Assembly (NCBI GenBank): GCA_029263075.1
Contig: JAJCYE010000114.1
Span: forward strand, 1 to 34,833
DNA: 34,833 nucleotides
Origin: Actinomycetes bacterium
GTDB taxonomy: Bacteria > Actinomycetota > CADDZG01 > JAHWKV01
Reading direction: 5' to 3'
Notes under the pieces: model-generated
Told to the model about the DNA's origin: nothing
The model's database searches: none
The model's input: the letters and a program-made list of their open reading frames with translations, nothing else
Shown here: in pieces, positions 14,838 through 22,174 of the stretch
Position numbering within the stretch: the first letter of the stretch is position 1
Layout of the letters: every line of letters begins with the position of its first letter
Position numbers and translations under genes: made by a program

Positions 14838-15809
14838 TCAGGCCACCCGGTCCGGGGGCGGATCACCCTTGAAGAAGGCCTCCAGATTGGCCACCGCCCG
14901 CATGCCCATTGCGATCCGGGTTTCGTTGGTGGCGCTCCCCAGATGGGGCAGCAGCACCACGTTGTCCATCCCGAGCAACTCGGGCGTCACCGCCGGCTCA
15001 CCCTCGTAGACGTCCAGCCCGGCGCCGGCGATGGTCCCGCCGGCAAGCGCCTGCACCAGCGCCGCCTCGTCCACCACGTCGCCCCGGGCGGTGTTGATCA
15101 GGAATGAACCGGGCTTCATCATTCGTAGCGTGTCCGGGTTCAGCAGGTGGCGGGTTTCGGGGGTCGACGGGCAGTGCAGCGAAACGAAGTCACTCGCCGC
15201 CAGAAGCTCCTCCAGGGTGCACAGCTCAGCACCTAGGTCCGCAATCTGGTCCTGCGGCACCGGCGTGCGGTTGAAGTAGAGAATCCGCATCCCGAACCCG
15301 TGGTGGGCACGCCTGGCCACCGCCTGTCCGATCCGGCCCAAGCCGACGATGCCGAGCGTCTTCCCGGTGACCTTGGTCCCCATCATGTGGGTGGGACGCC
15401 AACCGGACCAGTCCCCTGCTCTCAGGTGCCGTTCGCCCTCTCCCGCCCGCCGGGCGACCGAAAGCAGAAGGGTCATTGCCAGGTCGGCGGTGCAGTCGGT
15501 CAGGGCGCCGGGGGTGTTGGTCACTGCGATGCCGTTGGCCTTGGCGGCCGCGACGTCGATGTTGTTGTAGCCCACGCCAAAGTTAGCCACTATGCGGGTT
15601 CGCCGGGGGTCGGCGCCCAGAACCTCGGCGGTGACCTTGTCGGTCACGGTCGGAACAACCGCGTCGGCCGACCGAACGGCGCCCGCGAGTTCTTCCGCCG
15701 ACATCGCCACGTCATCGGCGTTCAGTTGGGTATCGAACAACGCGCTGAGCGCGTCCTCAACCGGCTTGGGCAGGCGGCGGGTAACCACCACCCGGGGACG
15801 ATCGGTCAA
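14838..15809 (-). CDS. D-2-hydroxyacid dehydrogenase (glyoxylate/hydroxypyruvate reductase)
   Basis: 323 residues from a TTG start only 4 bp after the aminotransferase stop, so the two are surely co-expressed. NAD(P) loop GLGRIG at about 156-161. The catalytic triad is Arg242 (NTARGDVVDE), Glu271 (DVYEGEP) and His289 (LPHLGSATNETR). The N-terminal NFGVGYNNID is typical of the GyaR/GhrB branch that reduces glyoxylate and hydroxypyruvate. Next to a serine-glyoxylate aminotransferase and a glycerate kinase, hydroxypyruvate to D-glycerate is the likely main reaction, but phosphoglycerate dehydrogenase-like or other 2-ketoacid activity is not excluded. Confidence 0.92.
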   Translation of the reverse strand: MTDRPRVVVTRRLPKPVEDALSALFDTQLNADDVAMSAEELAGAVRSADAVVPTVTDKVTAEVLGADPRRTRIVANFGVGYNNIDVAAAKANGIAVTNTPGALTDCTADLAMTLLLSVARRAGEGERHLRAGDWSGWRPTHMMGTKVTGKTLGIVGLGRIGQAVARRAHHGFGMRILYFNRTPVPQDQIADLGAELCTLEELLAASDFVSLHCPSTPETRHLLNPDTLRMMKPGSFLINTARGDVVDEAALVQALAGGTIAGAGLDVYEGEPAVTPELLGMDNVVLLPHLGSATNETRIAMGMRAVANLEAFFKGDPPPDRVA

Positions 15810-15813
15810 CTAA

Positions 15814-17019
15814 CTACCGGGTGGCTGCGGGGTTCTGCTGGTAGTAGGCGGTTGCGGCGCCCACACCCTTGCCGAACTCAACCTTGGCCCCGGCGTCGGC
15901 CATAGCCATTTCCACGCCGGCGAGAGCCCCCAGAACCATCAGGTCGTTCAGGTCTCCCAGGTGGCCGATGCGAAACAACTTCCCGGCCATCCTGGTCAGG
16001 CCCGCACCCAGCGCCAGGTTGTGACGCCTGAAGGCCAGATCGATGATCTCGGCGCCGTTGACCCCCTCGGGGACCATAACCGCAGTCACCGTGTCGGAGT
16101 TCCACTTCGGCTTACGGGCACAAACCTTCAGACCCCAGGCGTCGACGGCGCTCCGGACGCCCTCGGCCAGGCGGTGGTGCCGGGTAACAACATGCTCCAT
16201 GCCTTCTTCGAGAAGCATGTCCAAGGCCTCGCGGAGCCCAAACAGCAGCGACAGCGCCGGCGTGTAGGGGAAGTAGCCGCCCATGTTCGCTTTGGACATG
16301 TCCCGCAGATCGAAAAAGCACCGGTTGCAACCTGCGGTCTCCACCTTGGCCATAGCCTTTTGGCTTACGCAGATGATGCCCAAGCCGGCCGGCAGCATCA
16401 GGCCTTTCTGGGAACCGGTGATCGCCAAGTCCACGCCCCAGGCGTCCATGCGGAAGTCCAGGCTGCCGATTGAGCTCACCCCGTCCACGTAGAGCAACGC
16501 AGGGTGGCCGGCGGCGTCCATTGCCTGCCGCACGGCGGGGATGTCGCTGGTTACGCCGGTGGCGGTCTCGTTGTGGACGACCAGGACACCTTTGATCTCG
16601 TGGGCGGTGTCGGCCATGAGGGCCTGTTCGATCTGCTTGGGCGGAACACCGTCGCCCCACTCCACATCGATAACGTCGACCACCATTCCCTGGCGTTCGG
16701 CGCAGTTGATGAACAGGGTGCTGAACTGGCCGTTGCGGACCGCCAGCAAGCGATCGCCCGGTGACAGCGTGTTGACCAGCGCTGCCTCCCACCCGCCCGA
16801 ACCGGTTGCGGGGAAGATAAAGGGCCGGCCGTCGACGGTGTGGAATATTTTCTGCAGATCTTCGAGTAATGAGTGGGTCAACGCGGGGAACGCGGAGGAC
16901 CGGTGGTCCTCCATAGGGCGATCCATCGCACGCATCACGCGCTCGGGTATGTTCGTGGGCCCGGGGACAAACAGGAAGTGGCGGCCGGGCAGACCGCTCA
17001 GAGAATCGTGTTGGGACAT
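15814..17019 (-). CDS. Serine-glyoxylate aminotransferase (class V, PLP)
   Basis: 401 residues from the ATG at 17019; the ORF track's TTG two codons earlier is less likely. Class V aminotransferase fold: FVPGPTNIPERV at the N-terminus, PLP-binding Asp179 in YVDGVSSIGS and the Schiff-base Lys205 in GSQKGLMLPAG. The whole looks like SgaA of methylotrophs, which moves the amino group of serine to glyoxylate, giving hydroxypyruvate and glycine. Alanine-glyoxylate or purine-catabolic (ureidoglycine-glyoxylate) aminotransferases are close relatives and remain possible. The gene is head-to-head with glycerate kinase: the two ATG codons share the CATG at 17017-17020. No ribosome site is seen, and a TATATG box lies 8 bases before the ATG, so a leaderless transcript is likely. 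Confidence 0.92.
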   Translation of the reverse strand: MSQHDSLSGLPGRHFLFVPGPTNIPERVMRAMDRPMEDHRSSAFPALTHSLLEDLQKIFHTVDGRPFIFPATGSGGWEAALVNTLSPGDRLLAVRNGQFSTLFINCAERQGMVVDVIDVEWGDGVPPKQIEQALMADTAHEIKGVLVVHNETATGVTSDIPAVRQAMDAAGHPALLYVDGVSSIGSLDFRMDAWGVDLAITGSQKGLMLPAGLGIICVSQKAMAKVETAGCNRCFFDLRDMSKANMGGYFPYTPALSLLFGLREALDMLLEEGMEHVVTRHHRLAEGVRSAVDAWGLKVCARKPKWNSDTVTAVMVPEGVNGAEIIDLAFRRHNLALGAGLTRMAGKLFRIGHLGDLNDLMVLGALAGVEMAMADAGAKVEFGKGVGAATAYYQQNPAATR

Positions 17020-18316
17020 GACCAAAGCATATATGCAAGATCAAGGACCGCTCCGAGAATTGCTTGTCGACCTCTATTGGGCCGGCGTCCATGCGGCCGC
17101 CCCGGGGCCGGCGCTGGCCGGCGTCCTGGCAGGAAAGCCGGCGCCGGGGGCCAGGCTGTGGATAGTGGCCTTGGGCAAGGCGGCCCGGCCGATGGCCGAG
17201 GCAGCGGTGGCCCATCTGGCGGACGCCGGACTACGGCCGGCCGGGGGCCTTGTCATAGCCCCTGAGGTTTCGGGGCCGGTAGCCGGCCTGCCGGCGGTAG
17301 CAGGAGATCACCCTTTCCCCGGCGCCTTGTCGCTGAAGGCGGCCAAGGCTCTGGGGGATCTCGCCGGACGCACCGACGAGGGAGACGAGGTGTGGGTCCT
17401 CCTGTCGGGCGGGGCCACGAGCCTGGCGGCCGCCCCGGTTCCCGGAGTTTCCCCCGAGGACCTCCAGGCGCTGTACCGGGGTCTTCTCAGCTCGGGCCTG
17501 GACATCAAGGCGATGAACACGGTCCGCAAACGGTTCAGCCGGTGGGGTGCCGGGCGGCTCGCCGTGGCTCTGGCTCCGGCCAAGGTCCGCACCTACATCG
17601 TGTCCGACGTAATCGGGGACGATGTCGCCGCCATCGGATCCGGACCCTGCGTGGCGGACGAGTCCCGAGCCTCAGACGTGCGTCACCTGCTGGCGGGGCT
17701 GGGCCGCACGGTGCCCGGATCCGTCGAAACCTACCTCGGTGGAGTCGAACAGGATCCCTCGCTGGAGACACCTAAGGCAGCGGACCCGGCCTTCCAAAAC
17801 GCCGATTGGCGAATCGTGGCCTCCAACCGGCTGACCCTCGATGCCGTGGCCGACCGGGCCCGGGAGCTCGGCCTGGAACCGAAAATCCTCCCGGAACCAC
17901 TCAGCGGCGAAGCGGCAGGCTGCGGCAAAGCCCTGGCGCTCGCCTTGATGGCCGAGCACCCGGCAACCTGCCTGATCGCAGGCGGAGAGACGGTGGTAAA
18001 GATCGATCCCGCCGGCGACGGACGGGGCGGCCGCTCTCAGGAGTTAGCGCTGGCGGCAGCCCGCGCCCTGTCGGGCTACCCGGGCGCAACCTTGCTTGCC
18101 GCCGGCACCGACGGCAGGGACGGACCCACCGATGCGGCCGGCGCGGTGGTGGATGGGGCCACCTGGGGCGAGATGGCGAAACAACGTCATCCGCAGCGGG
18201 ACTTGGACAACCACGATTCGAACCTCGCGCTGGGAAGCGTAGGAGCACTTCTGGTAACCGGCCTGACCGGAACCAACGTCATGGACGTGGTCATCGGTGT
18301 AGTTCCCGCCGGGTGA
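17018..18316 (+). CDS. Glycerate 2-kinase (MOFRL family)
   Basis: 432 residues from ATG 17018, or 427 from ATG 17033 (MQDQGPLREL). The longer ORF from 16541 is only antisense to the aminotransferase. It phosphorylates glycerate with ATP to 2-phosphoglycerate (GckA/TtuD type). Signs: IVALGKAARPMAEAA near the N-terminus, WVLLSGGATSLAAAPVPGVS, the IKAMNTVRKRFSRWGAGRLA loop, YIVSDVIGDDVAAIGSGP, and in the C-terminal MOFRL domain AGGETVVKI, GRGGRSQELALAAA, LAAGTDGRDGPTDAAGAVVD and a final TGTNVMDVVI. All are complete. It is divergent from the aminotransferase-reductase pair that makes its substrate. Its own promoter must lie in the aminotransferase gene unless a start further inside is used. Confidence 0.93.
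   Translation: MTKAYMQDQGPLRELLVDLYWAGVHAAAPGPALAGVLAGKPAPGARLWIVALGKAARPMAEAAVAHLADAGLRPAGGLVIAPEVSGPVAGLPAVAGDHPFPGALSLKAAKALGDLAGRTDEGDEVWVLLSGGATSLAAAPVPGVSPEDLQALYRGLLSSGLDIKAMNTVRKRFSRWGAGRLAVALAPAKVRTYIVSDVIGDDVAAIGSGPCVADESRASDVRHLLAGLGRTVPGSVETYLGGVEQDPSLETPKAADPAFQNADWRIVASNRLTLDAVADRARELGLEPKILPEPLSGEAAGCGKALALALMAEHPATCLIAGGETVVKIDPAGDGRGGRSQELALAAARALSGYPGATLLAAGTDGRDGPTDAAGAVVDGATWGEMAKQRHPQRDLDNHDSNLALGSVGALLVTGLTGTNVMDVVIGVVPAG
17027..17036. promoter_or_regulatory. Palindromic -10-like element between divergent starts
   Basis: GCATATATGC is a perfect palindrome. On the minus strand it gives TATATG as a -10 box, placing the transcript start about 1-2 bases before the aminotransferase ATG. 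It lies inside or at the very start of the glycerate kinase frame. No convincing -35 box is visible. Confidence 0.4.
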
Positions 18317-18365
18317 ACGAAGGTTTGCTTGCAGCCTGTCGGCCGACGCCATGGGTGCGCGGGCC

Positions 18366-20264
18366 TTAGCCCGACGACCCCTTTCCGGCCACCGGGGGAG
18401 CTTCGAGGGCCCGGAACTGTTCGATGAGCTCGGCAGCCAGGTGGTAGCGGCCAAAAGGCGGGATCAGGTAGAGGCCGGCGGCCAGATCGGTCAGCTCACG
18501 CCCGGTTCCCAGCGCCAACCGTAGCCCTTCCTCCTGGCACCGGCTACCTGCCGAGGCCATGGTCTCCAGCACCTTCTCCGGCACCGTGATACCCGGAACC
18601 TCGTTGTGCAGGAACTCGGCGTGGCGCAGGGTCACCACCGGAAGCAGGCCCACCAGGATCGGCAGGGCCAGCGCTCCGTAGCGAGCTTCGTATCGCTCCC
18701 GGAATCTCCGTAGCGGCTCCCCCGAAAATAGCGGTTGCGAGTAGGCAAAATCGGCACCGGCCTTGATCTTGCGGTTGAGGACCTTCATCTCCCGGTCCAG
18801 GTCGGCAGCGTCTAGGTTCACCGAACACCCGACGACGAATTCCGTCGCTTCGCCAATGGAGGCGCCGGACCGGTCCAGGCCGGAGTTGAGGTTCTTTTTG
18901 ATCAGGCTGATCAGACCCGAAGGGCTCACGTCGGCGTGGTCGGCCGCCTGGGGGTAGTCGCCGATCGACGTCGGGTCCCCCATGCAGACAAAAACGTTGC
19001 GGATGCCCAGGGCATGGGAGGCCAGGAGGTCGCCCTGGATCCTCAGAAGGTTCCGTCCCCGGGTGGGAAAGTGCAAGACCGTGGAGGTCGACGCCTCCTG
19101 CTGGATCAGGTGGCACGCGGCCCACGGGCTCATCCGCATCCGGGCCATCGGGCTGTCGGCGACACTCACCGCGTGAGCGCCTGCGTTGGCCAGCGTGTCC
19201 GCTGCGGCCACCAGGCGGGCGGCCGAGGCCGAACGCGGCGGGGCCATCTCGACGACGTAAGCCCTCTGACCGTCCCTCAAGGCCTGGGCGAAGGTGCTGG
19301 TAGCGGTAGGCACCGGGGGTTCAATTCTCAGACCCCGGGCGGCATTCTTCTCAGGCGCCGACTCGTCGACGCTATCGACCGGAGAGCGGGATCGGACACC
19401 GGCCAGCGCCCGGCCCATCGCTGCGATGTGTTCGGGTCCCGTACCGCAACAGCCGCCGATGATCGATGCGCCGGCATCGAAGAACCGGACTGCGTACTCG
19501 GCGAGGTATTTCGGGGAGGCCTGGTAGATGATCCTCCCGCCGAGCCGGTGGGGCTGGCCGGCGTTGGGCATGGCAACCAGCGGAAGACCGGGCTGCTCCC
19601 GCCGGATCGCCCGCAGGAGCCGGAGCACCTGGGCCGGGCCCTCGGAGCAGTTGACGCCGATGGCGTCGACATCGAGCCGGCTAACCCTGCGCGCCACCTC
19701 CTCGGCGGTTTCGCCCAACAACGTGTGGTCGTCACGGGTGAAAGCGAATGAAACGATGATCGGAAGGTCGCAGACCGCCCGGGCGGCCAGGACCGCTTGC
19801 TCGGCCTCGTCGACGTCGGTTTGGGTTTCGATAAAAAGCAGATCCGCCCCGGCGGCGGCCAGCGCCGAAATCTGCTCCCGGAACGCCTCGGCCGCCTCGT
19901 CCGCCCGGACCCGGCCGTATGGAACCAGCCGCACCCCCAACGGCCCGACCGAGCCAACCACGATCTGCGCCCCCGCCTCCCGAGCCAGCCTGACCCCGGC
20001 GGCGTTGATCTCCGCCACCAGGCCGGCCGAGCCGAACTCGGAGAGCTTGTAACGATTGGCGCCGAAGGTGTTGGTCTCGACGAACCGGGCGCCGGCTTCG
20101 ATGAAGCTGTGGTGAAGCGCTTTGACCGCCTCGGGGTCGGAGAGGTTCAAAGAGTCGAAGGTGGCGGGAACCCGTACCCCGCCGGCCACCAGGCTGGTGC
20201 CGGTGCCGCCGTCTCCCAGGATCGGGCCGGCCTTGATCAGATCGGCGAAAGTCTGACGGTCCAT
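18366..20264 (-). CDS. Bifunctional homocysteine S-methyltransferase / 5,10-methylenetetrahydrofolate reductase
   Basis: 632 residues from the ATG at 20264, which has GAAGGA in front; the ORF track's start 51 bp upstream adds a tail with no family match. Residues about 1-290 are a homocysteine S-methyltransferase: GDGGTGTSL, GVNCSEGP with zinc ligand Cys206, and GGCCGTGPEH with Cys272-Cys273. Residues about 330-625 are MTHFR: QGDLLASHALGIRN, MGDPTSIGDYPQ, KAGADFAYSQPLF and LPILVGLLPV. This YitJ-type fusion would reduce methylene-THF to methyl-THF and use a methyl donor to make methionine. The donor (methyl-THF or S-methylmethionine) is not clear. It is convergent with glycerate kinase, 49 bp apart, tying one-carbon units to the neighbouring serine-derived pathway. 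Confidence 0.93.
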   Translation of the reverse strand: MDRQTFADLIKAGPILGDGGTGTSLVAGGVRVPATFDSLNLSDPEAVKALHHSFIEAGARFVETNTFGANRYKLSEFGSAGLVAEINAAGVRLAREAGAQIVVGSVGPLGVRLVPYGRVRADEAAEAFREQISALAAAGADLLFIETQTDVDEAEQAVLAARAVCDLPIIVSFAFTRDDHTLLGETAEEVARRVSRLDVDAIGVNCSEGPAQVLRLLRAIRREQPGLPLVAMPNAGQPHRLGGRIIYQASPKYLAEYAVRFFDAGASIIGGCCGTGPEHIAAMGRALAGVRSRSPVDSVDESAPEKNAARGLRIEPPVPTATSTFAQALRDGQRAYVVEMAPPRSASAARLVAAADTLANAGAHAVSVADSPMARMRMSPWAACHLIQQEASTSTVLHFPTRGRNLLRIQGDLLASHALGIRNVFVCMGDPTSIGDYPQAADHADVSPSGLISLIKKNLNSGLDRSGASIGEATEFVVGCSVNLDAADLDREMKVLNRKIKAGADFAYSQPLFSGEPLRRFRERYEARYGALALPILVGLLPVVTLRHAEFLHNEVPGITVPEKVLETMASAGSRCQEEGLRLALGTGRELTDLAAGLYLIPPFGRYHLAAELIEQFRALEAPPVAGKGSSG

Positions 20265-20373
20265 GGGAAAATCCTTCGTCTTTGGCGACCGGGCACCGGT
20301 GCCCCCGTCGCCCAAGTATAGGGTCGGCTTGAGTACCTATTCGGGCGCCCGGCCGGGTTAGAGTTGGTGTCCC

Positions 20374-21144
20374 GTGCCCTCACCCAACCCGCATACCATC
20401 AGACTGCGCACCTGCGCCCTCCTGGCCGCCGCGCTTGCGGCTTTCACAGGATGCAGCAAGGCGGATGTCCCCGACCGCCTGGCCACCACACCTGCCCCGA
20501 TCCGGGTGTCCTGGGCAGACCCCGAACTTTCCGTTGAACTGGAGGACGGATGGACGGTTACCCGGTGCCCCGCCGGCGTCATCGCCCTGTGCATCAACAA
20601 GGACGGGGCACCGACCGGACACATTCTGATGGAGGACCTGCCCTCGATCGGCGAAGAACTGACCTCCAGCCAGGACCAGGTCCAAGCGACGCTGGCGGTC
20701 AGGACCCAGACCATCTACCGGCAGTTGCAGGTCCACCGCGCCGAGGCGTGCGGACCCGGCTACAAGGTGCAGACCGCAACCCCCGAGCCGGCACCCGTGG
20801 CCGGCCTAACCGGGCTTAAATACGAAGCTTCGGCCACCCAGGACTCCAACACCGTTGAGCGCACCATCGGCTTCAGGGTTTTTCGGGACGGAATCGAGAC
20901 CATGATCGAGGCCACAGCCATCGAGCCGGGATCCTGCCTCACGCCTCAAGAGCCCACCTTTTCGGTTGAAGAGCTCCGGGCGTTCGAGCCACTCCTCAGC
21001 CGGATCGTGGCGGGCAGCGTCCTGCCCGAAGCCACCGAGTACCCCGACCTCCCCTCCGAACCGGGCGGCAGCCAAGATCCCCGCCTGGACCGGGCGCCGA
21101 CCAACGGAATAGGCATCTCGATTGAACTAGGATCGAATCCATGA
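20374..21144 (+). CDS. Putative lipoprotein, operon with peroxiredoxin
   Basis: 256 residues from a GTG start. The first 27 residues form a lipoprotein signal: arginines at 10-12, a hydrophobic stretch LAAALAA and lipobox FTGC (Cys27), so it should be anchored on the outer face of the membrane. The mature part has a beta-rich domain (WTVTRCPAGVIALCINKDG, GYKVQTATPE, LKYEASATQ, IGFRVFRDGIETMIEATAI) of no family I recognise. Four further Cys (positions in RCPAG, LCINK, EACGP and GSCLT) could form two disulfides. The stop overlaps the peroxiredoxin start by 4 bp (ATGA), so the two are coupled, which hints at a role in extracytoplasmic redox or stress. Confidence 0.75.
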   Translation: MPSPNPHTIRLRTCALLAAALAAFTGCSKADVPDRLATTPAPIRVSWADPELSVELEDGWTVTRCPAGVIALCINKDGAPTGHILMEDLPSIGEELTSSQDQVQATLAVRTQTIYRQLQVHRAEACGPGYKVQTATPEPAPVAGLTGLKYEASATQDSNTVERTIGFRVFRDGIETMIEATAIEPGSCLTPQEPTFSVEELRAFEPLLSRIVAGSVLPEATEYPDLPSEPGGSQDPRLDRAPTNGIGISIELGSNP

Positions 21145-21608
21145 CCAAGTTGACCAAGGGGGACCCGGCGCCCCAATTCGAATTGCCGGACCAAGGTTCC
21201 AACCCGGTAAACCTGTCGGACTTCGCGGGGCGCAAGCTGCTGATCTACTTCTACCCCAAGGCGGACACCGCCGGTTGTACAACCCAGTCCTGTGCGGTCA
21301 GGGACTCCATGCCCGACCTCACTGCCGCCGGCACCGCCGCCATAGGCATCAGCCCGGACCCACCAAAAGCGCAGGATAAGTTCGATCAGAAGTACGAACT
21401 GGGCTTCCCGCTGCTCGCCGACACCGAGCACACCGCCGCCGAGGCTTACGGCGTGTGGGCCGAAAAATCTATGTACGGCAAGAAGTACATGGGCATCGTC
21501 CGGAGCGCTTTCCTCATCGACGAGCAGGGGACAATCCAGGACGCCTGGTACAAAGTCTCCCCGGGCGACACGGTCCCCAACGTCCTGGCCGCGCTAAGAG
21601 CACCCTAG
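21141..21608 (+). CDS. bcp: Thioredoxin-dependent peroxiredoxin (Bcp/PrxQ)
   Basis: 155 residues, the usual Bcp length. YFYPKADTAGCTTQSCAVRD has the peroxidatic Cys46 and resolving Cys51, the five-residue spacing of the alpha2-type PrxQ proteins that form an intramolecular disulfide and are reduced by thioredoxin. The common Pro before the peroxidatic position (TPGCT) is Ala here. GISPDPPKAQDKFDQKYELGFPLLAD and RSAFLIDEQG are as expected. It is cytoplasmic and destroys hydrogen peroxide and organic peroxides. The start overlaps the lipoprotein stop, and a PPOX-fold flavoprotein follows 13 bp later. Confidence 0.95.
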   Translation: MTKLTKGDPAPQFELPDQGSNPVNLSDFAGRKLLIYFYPKADTAGCTTQSCAVRDSMPDLTAAGTAAIGISPDPPKAQDKFDQKYELGFPLLADTEHTAAEAYGVWAEKSMYGKKYMGIVRSAFLIDEQGTIQDAWYKVSPGDTVPNVLAALRAP

Positions 21609-21621
21609 AGAGGACTATCCG

Positions 21622-22050
21622 ATGGAGGAGATGTCCGAAACAAGGTGGAGGGCTTTCCTGCTGGAGCGTCCCCGCACCGCCAAGCTGGCCACCACCCGCA
21701 AGGACGGCCGCCCGCACGTCGCGCCGATCTGGATCGACATCGACGACGACGGCTCCATCATCTTCACCACCCACTCCGACAGCCTCAAAGGCAAGTCCCT
21801 GCAACGGGATCCCCGGGTGAGCCTGTGCGTCGACGACGACCGACCGCCGTTTTCTTTCGTCATCGTTGAAGGAGTCGCACGCTTGAGCCGGGACCCGTCG
21901 GAACTGCTCCGGGCCGCCACACGTATCGGCGGTCGATACATGGGCGCGGACCAGGCAGTGCTGTTCGGGCAGCGCAACGGCGTCCCCGGAGAGATCCTTG
22001 TCCGCATCGAGCCGACCCGGGTCATCGCACGCGAGGGCATCGCCGACTGA
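21622..22050 (+). CDS. PPOX-fold (pyridoxamine phosphate oxidase-like) flavin or F420 protein
   Basis: 142 residues, ATG at 21622 with GAGAGGA in front; a second ATG lies three codons on. The split beta-barrel is clear: FLLERPRTAKLATTRKDGRPHV, APIWIDIDDDGSIIFTTHSDSLKGKSLQRDPRVSLCVDDD, FVIVEGVARL and ILVRIEPTRVIA near the end. The pattern is that of the actinobacterial PPOX-class oxidoreductases, many of which use F420 and others FMN or heme. The cofactor cannot be decided from this sequence. It sits at the end of the lipoprotein-peroxiredoxin operon. Confidence 0.88.
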   Translation: MEEMSETRWRAFLLERPRTAKLATTRKDGRPHVAPIWIDIDDDGSIIFTTHSDSLKGKSLQRDPRVSLCVDDDRPPFSFVIVEGVARLSRDPSELLRAATRIGGRYMGADQAVLFGQRNGVPGEILVRIEPTRVIAREGIAD

Positions 22051-22118
22051 CCCGGTCTTGCAACAATCCGCACGATCCTGCTTAACCTCCCGTCGCTTTC
22101 TGCCGATAGCCCCCGGGG

Positions 22119-22163
22119 ACTAAACGCTCCGCCCGAGCGGCAACAGCGCCCGGCGGAGTTAGT
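22119..22163 (+). promoter_or_regulatory. Long hairpin just upstream of the large kinase gene
   Basis: ACTAA plus CTCCGCC on the left pair with GGCGGAG plus TTAGT on the right: 12 base pairs with a 3-base bulge (ACG) and an 18-nt loop. It ends 11 bp before the GTG start and adjoins the GGGGA that could serve as ribosome site. It could be an operator, a terminator of the operon upstream or a translation-controlling leader. Confidence 0.45.
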
Positions 22164-22174
22164 GATCGGGGACT

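Noticed and set aside
16541-17017. N-terminal extension of the glycerate kinase ORF
   Set aside because: It is antisense to the aminotransferase and low in protein-like features; family similarity begins near 17018-17033.
20265-20315. Upstream start of the homocysteine methyltransferase/MTHFR ORF, with a GDGGTG resembling the true motif
   Set aside because: The ATG at 20264 has a ribosome site and begins the family match; the extra GDGGTG is most likely chance in GC-rich DNA, though a small duplication cannot be excluded.
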